A DNA stretch of 64,000 bases from Pedobacter deserti (GTDB taxonomy: Bacteria; Bacteroidota; Bacteroidia; Sphingobacteriales; Sphingobacteriaceae): positions 3,100,001 to 3,164,000 of the forward strand of contig NZ_JAFMZQ010000001.1 of the NCBI RefSeq assembly GCF_024436415.1, written 5' to 3'. The position numbers and the translations under genes were made by a program. The notes under the pieces were generated by a model, which ran no database searches, was not told where the DNA came from, and saw only the letters and a program-made list of their open reading frames with translations. This document shows positions 35,500-45,184 of the stretch, in pieces; the first letter of the stretch is position 1, and every line of letters begins with the position of its first letter.

Positions 35500-36063
35500 T
35501 CATCTTTTAAGAAAATACAACCGATACCCCAGGTCTAACTGATCATAAATGCGGAAACCAAATCGCTGATACCAGGGGATATTTTGCTGCGTTGAGGTTT
35601 CCAGATACAGTGCGAGGTTCATCGATTCAGCATCTGCAGTCAATTGTTCCAAAAGCGCCGAACCAAGTCCGTTTCCGGCCATTCGCGGATCGACCCCAAT
35701 AAACCATAAATAATAAAACGGCTCAATGGGATGACGCTTTTTAATCAGCGACTCTCTACGAAGGACGTTCCAAAGACGCCGGATGCCCACTACCTGAAAG
35801 GCCAGCTTGAGATCTAAAAAAATACGCCTAACCGATGTTTTGTTTAGATGAGGAAATAAAACGAGCGCACAACAATTCCTGTCCAGACTAAGCACAAACT
35901 TCCCTTGCTCCTCGCAGACGGCGACGGCGTATTCCATCAAACCTCGGATCTTTCGAGACTTTTTTGGTCCATCCGGAATCATATAAGTGACGCTGAGATT
36001 GGTTTTAAACGCCTCTGTCAGAATTTCGATTATTCGCGCTCTATCCCTGTTTTCCAGTGCCAT
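35500..36063 (-). CDS. GNAT family N-acetyltransferase
   Basis: This 187-aa protein has the GNAT core in its C-terminal half: YLWFIGVDPRMAGNGLGSALLEQL (acetyl-CoA-binding motif A, near 118-142), then ALYLETSTQQNIPWYQRFGFRI. The N-terminal part is helical and specific to this subfamily. It lies 28 bp downstream of a 55-aa peptide gene on the same strand, so the two likely form a bicistron. It may acetylate a small molecule, or the peptide itself as in other RiPP-associated GNATs. The substrate is unknown. Confidence 0.88.
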   Translation of the reverse strand: MALENRDRARIIEILTEAFKTNLSVTYMIPDGPKKSRKIRGLMEYAVAVCEEQGKFVLSLDRNCCALVLFPHLNKTSVRRIFLDLKLAFQVVGIRRLWNVLRRESLIKKRHPIEPFYYLWFIGVDPRMAGNGLGSALLEQLTADAESMNLALYLETSTQQNIPWYQRFGFRIYDQLDLGYRLYFLKR

Positions 36064-36091
36064 AATTTTGCATTTTATTCCCTGACCTCAA

Positions 36092-36259
36092 CTACTTTTC
36101 TCGCCTTTCACGATGGTCCCGGATCGTAAAGATATGGGTCATTGTGCTTGTTGCCAAAGTCGTCGTAGGATCTTGCTGATGACCAGCCGTCCCATCGTCT
36201 TCCATTTCAAAAACCACCTCGATCTCAGGCAGGATTTGTTCATATTGCTTCTTTTTCAT
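36092..36259 (-). CDS. Short Thr-rich peptide, RiPP-like candidate
   Basis: An ATG at 36257-36259 opens a 55-codon frame ending at 36092-36094. The product starts MKKKQYEQILPEIEVVFEME, a Lys-rich start followed by an EIEVV-type segment seen in many short Bacteroidota peptides. A Thr/Ser-rich part follows (DPTTTLATSTMTHIFTI) and then a charged tail. It has no cysteine and no GG site. It sits 28 bp before the GNAT gene and about 2 kb from a LanB dehydratase gene (38226-41066). A rightward frame (36113-36337) over the same DNA is its shadow. Confidence 0.6.
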   Translation of the reverse strand: MKKKQYEQILPEIEVVFEMEDDGTAGHQQDPTTTLATSTMTHIFTIRDHRERREK

Positions 36260-36367
36260 AGTGTTTTTTTTGAAAAATTAGCGGATATGGGACGAATGCT
36301 AAATTACGTTATCCGAGCATCCCGAAATATTATCTAAAAGTGCTACATTGCCGATGTCAACCCTATT

Positions 36368-37438
36368 ATGACCTTAACGACTCGCTCCAAAGTACTTTTA
36401 AGGCATATCTTAGCCATAATTGCCTACTTCAGTTATGAAGTCGGTATGCTGTATGCCTATACCGGAGAAATGGTTTACTTTACAGACGCGCTGTGGCACC
36501 TAATGGTCAACCTTTGCTTATTTTATACCATAGCACTCACCATCCTACCGGCAGCGAACCGGCAGGATAGTCAGGTAACTCGTATCGCTATCGGCGCTGT
36601 TTTGCTACTGCTGGCCTTTCTGGGCTTCTTCGTATTGAAATATCTACTTAGCCAGCTCTACGCACTATTCAGCGTAGAAACAACCCGACCCTACGTGGAA
36701 TTTCTAGGCTTCCTCCGTGATACGCTGTGGCGTTTCATTAATATTTCCGGCCTGAGTTTCGGCTATTGGTTTGCCGCAAACGCACTTGAGAAACAGCGCG
36801 AAGTGGCGAACCTCGAGCAGCAAAGGCTAACCGAGCAACTGATCCATGAAACCGCAAGGCGCGAGCTGATCGCTATCGAGAATGACCTGCTGAAATCAAA
36901 GATTAATCACCATTTCTTGTTCAATACGCTAAACTACCTGCGAAACACCATAAAGAAGGTCGATATGAAAGCTGGAGAGGCCCTGCTGGGGCTGTCAGAT
37001 ATCTTTCATTACACATTGAGCACGCCCGCTGATGGTCGCGTAAATCTATCGGAGGAGCTCAACTATGTCCGAGCTGTGTTTAACATCAGCAAGCTGAAAT
37101 CGCGTGGCAATCTTTTTGTTGATTTCTCTGTTACAGGAGATCCGGGTAACCTGCAAATTATCCCTTTGGTGTTAATTACCCTTTGCGAAAATATGTTGAA
37201 GTATGCTGAACTCTCCGATCCGGATCATCCTGCGCGCTTTGAATGTGTAATAAATGACCAGACGCTTAAGATCAATATTTCCAACAAAAAGCGAGCGCAG
37301 AAAAATCCTATAAGTTATGGGATTGGCATGAGAAACACCGAAAAAAGACTTGCACTGGCTTACGGTGACAGTTATCACTTGAAAATTAATCAAACGTTGG
37401 AACGTTATCAACTCACGCTAACCATTCACCTTTTATGA
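36368..37438 (+). CDS. LytS-type sensor histidine kinase
   Basis: This 356-aa protein has four hydrophobic segments in the first 140 residues and a coiled stretch (EKQREVANLEQQRLTEQ). The His_kinase domain has the phosphoacceptor motif LLKSKINHHFLFNTLNYLR (H182, with His in place of the usual Pro before it). A C-terminal HATPase region carries PLVLITLCENMLKYAE and YGIGMRNTEKRLAL. It overlaps its response-regulator gene by 4 nt. The signal is unknown. Confidence 0.92.
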   Translation: MTLTTRSKVLLRHILAIIAYFSYEVGMLYAYTGEMVYFTDALWHLMVNLCLFYTIALTILPAANRQDSQVTRIAIGAVLLLLAFLGFFVLKYLLSQLYALFSVETTRPYVEFLGFLRDTLWRFINISGLSFGYWFAANALEKQREVANLEQQRLTEQLIHETARRELIAIENDLLKSKINHHFLFNTLNYLRNTIKKVDMKAGEALLGLSDIFHYTLSTPADGRVNLSEELNYVRAVFNISKLKSRGNLFVDFSVTGDPGNLQIIPLVLITLCENMLKYAELSDPDHPARFECVINDQTLKINISNKKRAQKNPISYGIGMRNTEKRLALAYGDSYHLKINQTLERYQLTLTIHLL

Positions 37439-38163
37439 TTCAGTTTACAGCCATTGTGGTAGACGATGATAAAGATGACATTGAAAACATCATCGAGTAT
37501 ATCGCTAAGGTGCCTTATATACGGCTTATCGGATCGTTCGAGAACCCTGTAGAAGCTCACGCTTCCTTAACGGGGCAACTGCCACCGGACATTGCATTTT
37601 TAGACATTGAGATGCCCGAACTGTCAGGACTGGCTTTAGCAAATTTGTTCGCGAGGCAGACAGAGATTATCTTTGTATCCGGTCACCCGCAATTCGCGTT
37701 AGCGGCTTTCGGAATTCATGCAGCCGGCTATCTGTTAAAGCCATTCGGTTTTGAGAAATTCCTCGAAACCGTTCAGCATGTGTGCGGAAAAATACGTTCG
37801 CCGCATTTCCAGTCCCCCAAACCTGAGCAGTTGCTGCTCAAGACCAGTCTGAAAGGCAAATATATCAGCTTGAGAAATGATGATATCATCTATATAGAGG
37901 CCATGGGAAATTACATCAAACTTTTCACCGCTACTTCAAATACCCCTTCCGTTGTCTATCTAACTTTAAAGCAAGCCCTTGAAAAGCTCAACAGTGCAAA
38001 CATGATCCGGGTAAGCCGATCATTTATGATTAATCCCGCTTTCCTTGAGGCGATAGATGGGAATATGGTTATTCTGAAAAACGGCAAAAAAATTACTGTA
38101 GGACCCACTTACCGTGGTCAGCTTCAAAACTTCATCGACAAGTCGCTTATAAATAATACTTAA
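37435..38163 (+). CDS. LytTR response regulator
   Basis: This 242-aa protein has an N-terminal receiver domain (D57 in IAFLDIEMPELSG, acidic pair near residues 10-12, lysine in LLKPFGFEKF). The C-terminal LytTR DNA-binding domain contains KYISLRNDDIIYIEAMGNYIKLF and MIRVSRSFMINPAFLEAI. It partners the kinase upstream. It converges with the LanB gene, so direct control of that gene is not implied by the layout. LytTR regulators often govern peptide or quorum-type systems. Confidence 0.93.
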   Translation: MIQFTAIVVDDDKDDIENIIEYIAKVPYIRLIGSFENPVEAHASLTGQLPPDIAFLDIEMPELSGLALANLFARQTEIIFVSGHPQFALAAFGIHAAGYLLKPFGFEKFLETVQHVCGKIRSPHFQSPKPEQLLLKTSLKGKYISLRNDDIIYIEAMGNYIKLFTATSNTPSVVYLTLKQALEKLNSANMIRVSRSFMINPAFLEAIDGNMVILKNGKKITVGPTYRGQLQNFIDKSLINNT

Positions 38164-38225
38164 AGATTACAGGCTGGTGCTACAGGAAACATTTATCATG
38201 AGCTAAAAAAGTGATGGAACAGCCA

Positions 38226-41066
38226 TCATTCCAGCATAGACGATTTCTGACTATGCAGTTTGGTCAGGCAGTACTTTAGTAACCAGTAATATACTTTCTT
38301 TTCAATATCCTCACCGATGACTACACTGAGCCTGTTGACATGCATATGTATCAGGTCCAATATTAGGGTGTCGTATTGTGGCTGTTGACGTACGGCTGCC
38401 TTAGCAGCAATCGCAGTGCAACTGTCAGATAATTCCTGCATTCCATGGATAGCCCCAATTTTCCGTGGGATTTCGATAAACTCAGATTTGTGATCCCGGT
38501 AATAACGATCAAGGTCGATCCGTTCGGTTTTGGTAAAATTGATGTTCAGAAGCGCGTTTCGGACAAAACCCAGTAGTCGTTGTGCATCCGGAAGAAATGC
38601 CGAGCAAATCATCAGAACCGAGGAAACGGCGGAAGCATATAACTCAGCAATTTGAAACTTTCGTTTAATCACATTCAACACCAGCCGGCTACTGCGACAA
38701 AATACCGATTCAACCTGGCCCATCCCAGCGAACCCATACCGATGGACTTCCGGCCGGTAGGTACCGATCAGGAAATCGGAGAGCAGCCCGGACTCTAGAT
38801 ACTGTCTGATCCAGCGGGTAACACAGTTATGCACATGGCTGAGATGCTTTTCGAGACATTTAAATCTAATTCGGAGGTGATCCTGCGGATCTGCATACCA
38901 AATGAAAAACCAGGTTGAAATTTGCTTATTGACTGATAATCGCTCGAGCATCTCCTGGAAGCCGGGGTCTGCGAGGAGCATATAGATAGTCTTTGGATGA
39001 CCGTAAAGTTTATAGTATAACCAATCTTCACCGGGCAAATATCCTTTGAAATCGAGTGTTTGCGGCCTGGTGGAATCCCCCTTCTTATAAACCGGTTCTT
39101 TGTTGATTAGAAAGGCCAGAAATTGACTCGCGTACTGTTGATCGTCCGGGCTTCTTACGCCGTCTTGATCGTTGGGCTCGAAGTATTCCTGAAGGACAAT
39201 TTTTCTCTGCCCGCCGATAAGCCGAAAAAAGTAGCTTAGAGATAAATCACAACCCAAATCAAATACAAGGAACTGATCCCCAGAATTCATCGCAAACAGC
39301 TTTGACATCCCGTTATTCTGTGCTATCTTCCTGAATTCTGCACGACCATTTTCAGTATCCGTAAACGTCCCCAGCAAACGATCATTCAAGATCCATTTTG
39401 CCGGCGAAAGTATTACGTTGTTAAAAACGATCCTCGGATAAAAGCTTAGCCCGGGGACAACATGTTCGGGATCAAAATGGAGATAGCTCCGGAGCCCCTG
39501 ATGCTGAAGGTCAGCCAGGAACCGGAAAATGCTCAGATTGCTCAGCCGGTAATTATAAGCACTGGCAAGCCGGGGTATAACAGTGCGGTTAAGCCGCTTA
39601 GACCGCAAAACCAGTCTGTCTCCTACCAGTCGCACAAAAAGGTCATTCAAATGGATAACTTGATCCTCGGGTAAGCTTGATGCTGATAGAACCGGTATCT
39701 CGTAATCCCGCAGATGCCCCCGGCTGTTGATGGCATCCGTGCTACGGCTTCCCGCGAATACAATTTCCGCAAAAATTACCTCGCTATTGGTACTTTGCTC
39801 GATGGAGGTGATTTGCTTCAGCGCTGAACGAATGCCGGAGTGATGTGAAAATCTGCCTGCAAGATTGATCGCACTGCTGCCCCCAGCATATTCAAGGAGA
39901 AGTTGCTGATCTGCGGTTATACGAAACATTACCGAAATTGAAGGCGGATCAGTTAGTGAGCCATCTTTGTCCGGGAACGCCGCGAGGTCCTCTTCGTTAA
40001 GGGCAACTACCTGTTGCCGCTGTGCACTCGTCATCATCCGCTGGAGGATCGTAGAACTAAGCGACGACCAGTGATCACCCCCGAATTTTGAGCCCGAGTC
40101 CGCCCCTGCTCTTGCATAATGCTGATCCAAAGCCCGTCCGGCCTGGAGGTAGTCGACGCCAAGTTGGGGATCCAAAGCTTTCATTAGCGGAACTTCTGCA
40201 AGCTCAAATTTTTGGTAAAACTTCTTCTTAAAATCATCCATTGGGTCCTCAGGAAGGGGAATCATACACTTGAGTGCATGAATGGCGTCATAGATATCCT
40301 TTTGATATTTTGAATTCAGAGAACCTTGCTGCTGATGAAACGCAATAGCATACGTTTGAGAAATGCCGGTTTCTGGTAAACGCTGCTTTCGAAATTCACC
40401 GGTTACCCTAAATCCTTGATCGAACAATAACACCTGTGCATTGAGCAGTTGGTCAACCAGAAGAGACGAATCCTTTTGCTGCAAGTCTTCCGTAAGGAAT
40501 TCAATCAGCTTTTCACGGTGCACAGGCGCCTGTGCAATGTTCAACAAGCGCTCCAGCGGCCGGCTTTTGAAAATAGACACTATCCGGAACGAAGTCCTTT
40601 CACCATCTCGCTCACGTCTGAATAGAAAACGGAAGTGATCTCCTACCACATAAAGTGTTGGATTAGCATATATCATATGACCCGGGTTAAACGCACCGCG
40701 ATTATACTTGCGGGCAAAGTCCGGAAAACTAAAAACCTCCGCTGGTCCGAGACGGCAGAGCGATGTGGGACGATCAGACCATTTGGTTACTCCTACTGAT
40801 GCGAAGGCACCAAAGGGTGTGGACCGGAATGACATTCTGTTATAATAGCGGTATACCGCCAATCCTAATTTTGGGGTCAGCTTTTCAAACCTGAAATTAA
40901 GCTTGCGCAGGGCAGTAAACAGATCTGGACTGGCGAGATGTAGTGCCTGTTGAAACTCCTTATCGAGCAACTGTCTACCTAAGTGACCAAGGCTAAATTC
41001 CGAGAGTGGCTTTGCGGGAGTCCTGATCAATAACGTGGGATCAAAATGGTAATTTTTAGGATTCAT
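38226..41066 (-). CDS. LanB-type lantibiotic dehydratase, full length
   Basis: This 946-aa protein has the Lant_dehydr_N domain (starting LLIRTPAKPLSEFS, with ALHLASPDLFTAL and RMSFRSTPFGAFASVG at about 77-91). The C-terminal SpaB_C-like elimination domain runs from about residue 675 (EDWLYYKLYGHPKTIYMLL, WYADPQDHLRIRFK near 725). Full-length LanBs use glutamyl-tRNA to dehydrate Ser/Thr in a precursor peptide. No LanC cyclase or transporter with a peptidase domain is adjacent. Candidate substrates are the peptides at 36092 and 22404. Confidence 0.92.
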   Translation of the reverse strand: MNPKNYHFDPTLLIRTPAKPLSEFSLGHLGRQLLDKEFQQALHLASPDLFTALRKLNFRFEKLTPKLGLAVYRYYNRMSFRSTPFGAFASVGVTKWSDRPTSLCRLGPAEVFSFPDFARKYNRGAFNPGHMIYANPTLYVVGDHFRFLFRRERDGERTSFRIVSIFKSRPLERLLNIAQAPVHREKLIEFLTEDLQQKDSSLLVDQLLNAQVLLFDQGFRVTGEFRKQRLPETGISQTYAIAFHQQQGSLNSKYQKDIYDAIHALKCMIPLPEDPMDDFKKKFYQKFELAEVPLMKALDPQLGVDYLQAGRALDQHYARAGADSGSKFGGDHWSSLSSTILQRMMTSAQRQQVVALNEEDLAAFPDKDGSLTDPPSISVMFRITADQQLLLEYAGGSSAINLAGRFSHHSGIRSALKQITSIEQSTNSEVIFAEIVFAGSRSTDAINSRGHLRDYEIPVLSASSLPEDQVIHLNDLFVRLVGDRLVLRSKRLNRTVIPRLASAYNYRLSNLSIFRFLADLQHQGLRSYLHFDPEHVVPGLSFYPRIVFNNVILSPAKWILNDRLLGTFTDTENGRAEFRKIAQNNGMSKLFAMNSGDQFLVFDLGCDLSLSYFFRLIGGQRKIVLQEYFEPNDQDGVRSPDDQQYASQFLAFLINKEPVYKKGDSTRPQTLDFKGYLPGEDWLYYKLYGHPKTIYMLLADPGFQEMLERLSVNKQISTWFFIWYADPQDHLRIRFKCLEKHLSHVHNCVTRWIRQYLESGLLSDFLIGTYRPEVHRYGFAGMGQVESVFCRSSRLVLNVIKRKFQIAELYASAVSSVLMICSAFLPDAQRLLGFVRNALLNINFTKTERIDLDRYYRDHKSEFIEIPRKIGAIHGMQELSDSCTAIAAKAAVRQQPQYDTLILDLIHMHVNRLSVVIGEDIEKKVYYWLLKYCLTKLHSQKSSMLE

Positions 41067-41409
41067 GACGCCGAAAATGACAAAAAATCCTGTACAACAA
41101 TAATCACAAACCGCTATTTTGCAGCTATTTAAATAAATTCAGATCGCCTTCATCCATATCATTTCAAGCATTTAAAAAATAATTCCGCAACTTCAAATAA
41201 AACATGAAACGAAGCATGATCTACCATAATAACCATCAGGAAAGCTACCAGACCAGCTCAGCTGCCGACAAGAAACCTAGTGCAGCATAGACAATAGATC
41301 GTGCAAAAGATATGTCGAATCTGAGAATCTAGAGATAACCGGGCGGCGCTGCCCAGGCCCGCTATAGGCTATCTTTCAAATAGTGTCTTGGCAGAGCACC
41401 TGCGGACGT
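41067..41409. other. Intergenic region before LanB
   Basis: About 340 bp lie between LanB and the coupling-protein gene. A 28-codon rightward frame at 41204-41290 starts MKRSMIYHNNHQES and ends PSAA; it has no cysteine and is probably chance. The LanB promoter must lie here, but no clear TAnnTTTG box was found. Confidence 0.4.
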
Positions 41410-43458
41410 CTAATAGGATATCGATCTTTGCTCCGAGCCCTCCTTGGGAGGCTTCCTAGAAGAATTATTTCCCTTCGGTGTTTTTGTTTTTTTGCGCTTA
41501 ACCGCTGCAGCATCTTTTGCCTTAGAGATAGAAACAAGTTCGTTTTCCACGATGTCCTGTATCTCCCGTCTCACCCGCAAATAGTTCTCGTGGACATCGT
41601 CAGAAGTAGCTTTTTGTGGTTTTGGAATGCTTTCAAATCCCGCCGCCTCTTGTGCAATTCCATCATGGTCATTCTGGATTTCTGCATGAAACATCTTCAG
41701 TTCGATCCTTTGGTCCGGATTATCAGCAACCATCCCGACAAATTCGCCCGAAGACAGACTTGAAATCCTTGCTGGCGGGATCGCGAAGTCCAATTGCTTG
41801 CTTTTAGATACAGACACGTCGGAACTGTTAATGCTCACCGATTCCCGGTCCTGCATAATCTTTCCGAAGGTTTCTGAAAGCCGTTTGGCCGTTTCGCCGG
41901 TTACCTGACCGGAAATGATATTGCCGACAATCCCTGTAATGACTTTGCTTTGATCCGATCCGTAATCTTTACTCAACTGACTGAAATCCTGTACGGCAAG
42001 CGTCGTACTCACCTTATTGCTTCTGGCTGTAGCGATCAGGCTATCCATATTGTTCAAAAAGATCGTCGGAAACTCATCAAAGATCAGACTGCTTTTGAGC
42101 TGCCCTTTACGGTTGACCAGCTTGACCATCCTGGAGATGTACAACGACAACACTGCACCGTAAGTTTGCAGCTTCTGAGGGTTGTTGCCGACGCAAATGA
42201 TCTTAGGTGCTTTTGGATTATTGATGTCCAGCGTGAAATCATTCCCTGTTAACACGTAGTAGAGTTGCGGAGAAGCCAGCCTTGCCAGGCCAATCTTGGC
42301 CGAAGCGATCTGACCTTCTAACTGAGCAGCCGCTCCCTGTTCCAGTGCGGACACAAAAGGGCTGATCAGCGCCTGGATCTCTTTCTCCGTCTTCAAGACT
42401 GCGAACAGCCTTTCATAATCCAGTTGAATCAATTCAATCACGTGGGGCAGCGTGCAGTATCTACCGTCCCTGTATTTACGCAAATACCATATTACCGCCG
42501 TCACAAAATTAACCGCGCTTTCCACAAAGAAATCACCCTGTTTTTTAATCCAGTCACGGTTTAATCCCAGCATAATCGTCCGCGCCGATTCGGCTGCATC
42601 AGTAATGTCCTCCATACTTCCCGGATCCAGCGGATTGGCCCGGTGGTAAATTTCATCCAGGCTGATCACATAGAACTTGGGCTTCACCGGGTAATTGCTG
42701 CAGTACTTCAGCAGCTTGTTATATGCCAGCCGGGACAGGTCGTCAAACTTGAAATCATACAGGAACATAGAAAAGCCCTTTTTGATATGCTGGTCAATAA
42801 TGTGTCGAACCACAAAATACGATTTACCCGCACCGGGCGTTCCGGCGATCAGCAGTCCCCTGAACGGATTGAGCACGTTGATCCAGCTGTCCTTTATTTT
42901 ACCCTTCAGGTTATACTTTGCAGGGAGGTTGATGGAATACTCGTTTGCCAGCAGGCGTTCTTCCTGCGGAAAGGTCTCGCTATCCCGGTTGAAGATATCC
43001 TTATTCAACTTAAGCCTGATCAGTCTGCTCAGGCGCACACCTCCGGATAAAACGAGCAGATAGCCCGTAGTAGTCGTAATCATATATCCGCAGGCAACCA
43101 GGTTTATCGAAAAAGGCATGTATAAGGTCAGAAATGCCAACAGGTAAATCACCAGCCCACAGGCAAGCTGTAAAAGAGCGGGCTTGTATCTCGCTTTTTC
43201 ATTCTTCTTCCCTTTGGTCCCAATTAACGAGATCAACAGACATAAAAGTGCCGCAAGCTTTGCTTTCCATAACCCCTGAAAGACCGGCAGCCGGTACATA
43301 TTGCTGGCCAGGCGGTCTGAGATTTCGGAAACCAGTGTCCAAGCACTGAATGCCTGGTAACATATGATGTAGAGGTGGATGGCTAATATTGCGATACTGA
43401 TCATCCTGGTCAGGTCAAGGATTTTTCTAAGTGCTTGCTTGTCTTCTCCGGTATCCAT
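41410..43458 (-). CDS. Type IV coupling protein (VirD4/TraG-MobC type)
   Basis: This 682-aa protein has N-terminal membrane helices (about residues 15-35, 60-80 and 100-140), then a TraD/VirD4 ATPase with Walker A IAGTPGAGKSYFVVRH near 203-218. Later motifs are SSLIFDEFPTIFLNN and STTLAVQDFSQL. The tail is very basic (KRKKTKTPKGNNSSRKPPK). It feeds relaxase-DNA into the conjugation channel. It lies 2 bp after the relaxase gene. Confidence 0.93.
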   Translation of the reverse strand: MDTGEDKQALRKILDLTRMISIAILAIHLYIICYQAFSAWTLVSEISDRLASNMYRLPVFQGLWKAKLAALLCLLISLIGTKGKKNEKARYKPALLQLACGLVIYLLAFLTLYMPFSINLVACGYMITTTTGYLLVLSGGVRLSRLIRLKLNKDIFNRDSETFPQEERLLANEYSINLPAKYNLKGKIKDSWINVLNPFRGLLIAGTPGAGKSYFVVRHIIDQHIKKGFSMFLYDFKFDDLSRLAYNKLLKYCSNYPVKPKFYVISLDEIYHRANPLDPGSMEDITDAAESARTIMLGLNRDWIKKQGDFFVESAVNFVTAVIWYLRKYRDGRYCTLPHVIELIQLDYERLFAVLKTEKEIQALISPFVSALEQGAAAQLEGQIASAKIGLARLASPQLYYVLTGNDFTLDINNPKAPKIICVGNNPQKLQTYGAVLSLYISRMVKLVNRKGQLKSSLIFDEFPTIFLNNMDSLIATARSNKVSTTLAVQDFSQLSKDYGSDQSKVITGIVGNIISGQVTGETAKRLSETFGKIMQDRESVSINSSDVSVSKSKQLDFAIPPARISSLSSGEFVGMVADNPDQRIELKMFHAEIQNDHDGIAQEAAGFESIPKPQKATSDDVHENYLRVRREIQDIVENELVSISKAKDAAAVKRKKTKTPKGNNSSRKPPKEGSEQRSISY

Positions 43459-43460
43459 AT

Positions 43461-44726
43461 TTATAGATTAAGTTCATGTGATTTACCCGCAGATTTTCTG
43501 CGCTTCCTTTTGCGTTTAGGTACTGCGATCCCTTCCTGAAAATGTGCTGATTTCAGCAGCGTCGCCAGTATACCTGTGTCTCCAGACTGCGCTGGTCGAG
43601 CCAGGTCAGCATGAGGGATGTGACGAACGCCTTCCATCAGCGTGTTTGTTATCCTCGCGGTCACGCCCTGCTCCTGGATGAATCGTGAAGCGATGGCCTG
43701 GGCGCTGTAAGCCTTTCCCAGGTCGCTGCCATTGAAGACAGCCTTTCTAGCGTGATCCACGAAGGTGATACCAAAGACCCGGCCTTCCGCATTCCTGCGA
43801 AAGACTGCCTCAATCCCCTGATCTGCCAGCAGCTGCTCGAACTTCTTTTGGCTCATTCGGGGGGTGCGTTGCAAGGTTTGATCCAGCCGTGCCTTTATTC
43901 CGGGCTTTAAGCCTCTCCGCCGCTGGTTGTTCTTTTCGAACTTCTTTTCCAGATTCCTCAGTGTCGCTCTACAATAAAAGGCGCTGGATTTGATCGGTAC
44001 GCCTACAGGGCTTCCCTCGGCATCGGTAAGCGAATAGATCAGCCCTTTTTTATGGAACATTTCGGAACCTTCCTTACCGCGCAGGGCCACCACATTAAAA
44101 CATTTCAGTGCAGCATTGTACTCGGCAAGAGAAGTAAAAGCGTAATCCCTGCTTACCGCCGTGATTACGTTACTCATCGCCCGCTTGGTAGGAAGTTTTC
44201 CATATCTGGCCTGTTTGAAGTCAGCCTTTTTAATGGGCGCCTGCACCTTTTGCCTGGCACTTTCCGCCTGAACCAAATTGAACTGAATCTCAATGGCCTT
44301 CCTTGCCGGTTCCGAAAACTGCCGGCCGATATTGTGCAGGTCTATGCGCTCGCCGCTTGCCGTAATGTTAGTGGTCGTAATATGGAGATGCTGGTGTGCG
44401 GCATCATCATGCCGGTATACCAAAAAGGGTTGATCCCCGAAACCGATCTTACACATATAATCGCCAGCGATTTGCTGAAGCATGAAATCATTCAGGTGCT
44501 CGCTGCTGTGGAAGTTCAGCGAAACGTGCACAGCATTGGTCTTTACGCTTGGCTTGAGTTCTGTCAGATGCCTGAACCTTTGCAGCTTCTGGTTAAAGTC
44601 CAAGCCGTCTATATCCGCCGCAAAGCCACTGGCCAGAATCAAGCTGGCCTCGCCTTTGGCGACCTTATTTTCATTGTAATGCAGCATACCTCTGATACTT
44701 TTGCCGGTTATTATTTTTGCAACCAT
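43461..44726 (-). CDS. Relaxase/mobilization nuclease (MobB type)
   Basis: This 421-aa protein begins MVAKIITGKSIRGMLHYNENK, typical of Bacteroidota relaxases. The three-histidine metal site is seen in YRHDDAAHQHLHITTTNI (about residues 104-122), which also supplies the NAVHVSLNFH motif before it. The C-terminal half is basic (GLKPGIKARLDQTLQRTPRM) and ends KRKRKRRKSAG. It should nick oriT and lead the strand through transfer. It overlaps MobA by 16 nt. Confidence 0.93.
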   Translation of the reverse strand: MVAKIITGKSIRGMLHYNENKVAKGEASLILASGFAADIDGLDFNQKLQRFRHLTELKPSVKTNAVHVSLNFHSSEHLNDFMLQQIAGDYMCKIGFGDQPFLVYRHDDAAHQHLHITTTNITASGERIDLHNIGRQFSEPARKAIEIQFNLVQAESARQKVQAPIKKADFKQARYGKLPTKRAMSNVITAVSRDYAFTSLAEYNAALKCFNVVALRGKEGSEMFHKKGLIYSLTDAEGSPVGVPIKSSAFYCRATLRNLEKKFEKNNQRRRGLKPGIKARLDQTLQRTPRMSQKKFEQLLADQGIEAVFRRNAEGRVFGITFVDHARKAVFNGSDLGKAYSAQAIASRFIQEQGVTARITNTLMEGVRHIPHADLARPAQSGDTGILATLLKSAHFQEGIAVPKRKRKRRKSAGKSHELNL

Positions 44727-45133
44727 CTCTCTGCCAGCAGCGTAATTATTGAAAGCAGGAGATCTACCTTAGCATCAACTTTCCTGTATAGGTCTGCAAC
44801 CTGCATTACGTAATACGTCCTATGCCTTTCGGCTTTGTCCTGATTGAAACTGCGGGTGATCTGGTTGATGTTGACGCCAATGGCTTTGAGTTCCTTTCGT
44901 ATCTGGGCAAGCTCCTCCATCACCGGGTTTAGCGTAACGTCCTTGTAAAAGCATTTGATGGGCCGATCGGACAGAATCTTCCTGGCCACCTCGCCTATCG
45001 TGCCGCAGTCGCTTTCTTTTCTTTTAGCTTCCAGCTTATCAAATACCGCTTTGGTCACCCGAATGATGATCGGGTTAGACAGCAGCTGGTCTTGATCTTT
45101 TGCTTTTTTTCTGGGCATATGATTGATATTCAT
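44711..45133 (-). CDS. MobA-type relaxosome accessory protein
   Basis: This 140-aa protein has a ribbon-helix-helix-like start (PIIIRVTKAVFDKLEAKRKESDCGTIGEVARKIL) and a helical second half with the ELKAIGVNINQITRSFNQ motif of MobA/MobC relaxosome proteins. It binds oriT and helps the relaxase. It is the first of the mob operon, with palindromic DNA starting about 50 bp upstream. Confidence 0.9.
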   Translation of the reverse strand: MNINHMPRKKAKDQDQLLSNPIIIRVTKAVFDKLEAKRKESDCGTIGEVARKILSDRPIKCFYKDVTLNPVMEELAQIRKELKAIGVNINQITRSFNQDKAERHRTYYVMQVADLYRKVDAKVDLLLSIITLLAERWLQK

Positions 45134-45184
45134 CCACGTTCAGGATTTGCGAGTTCCGAAGCAAAGCCCCTGGCCACTAGGACA

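Noticed and set aside
36113..36337. 74-codon rightward frame over the GNAT-LytS gap
   Set aside because: It overlaps the leftward 55-aa peptide gene, which has a better start, length and composition.
41204..41290. 28-codon frame next to LanB as a lanthipeptide precursor
   Set aside because: It lacks Cys and a leader-like motif and runs opposite to LanB. A chance frame is more likely.
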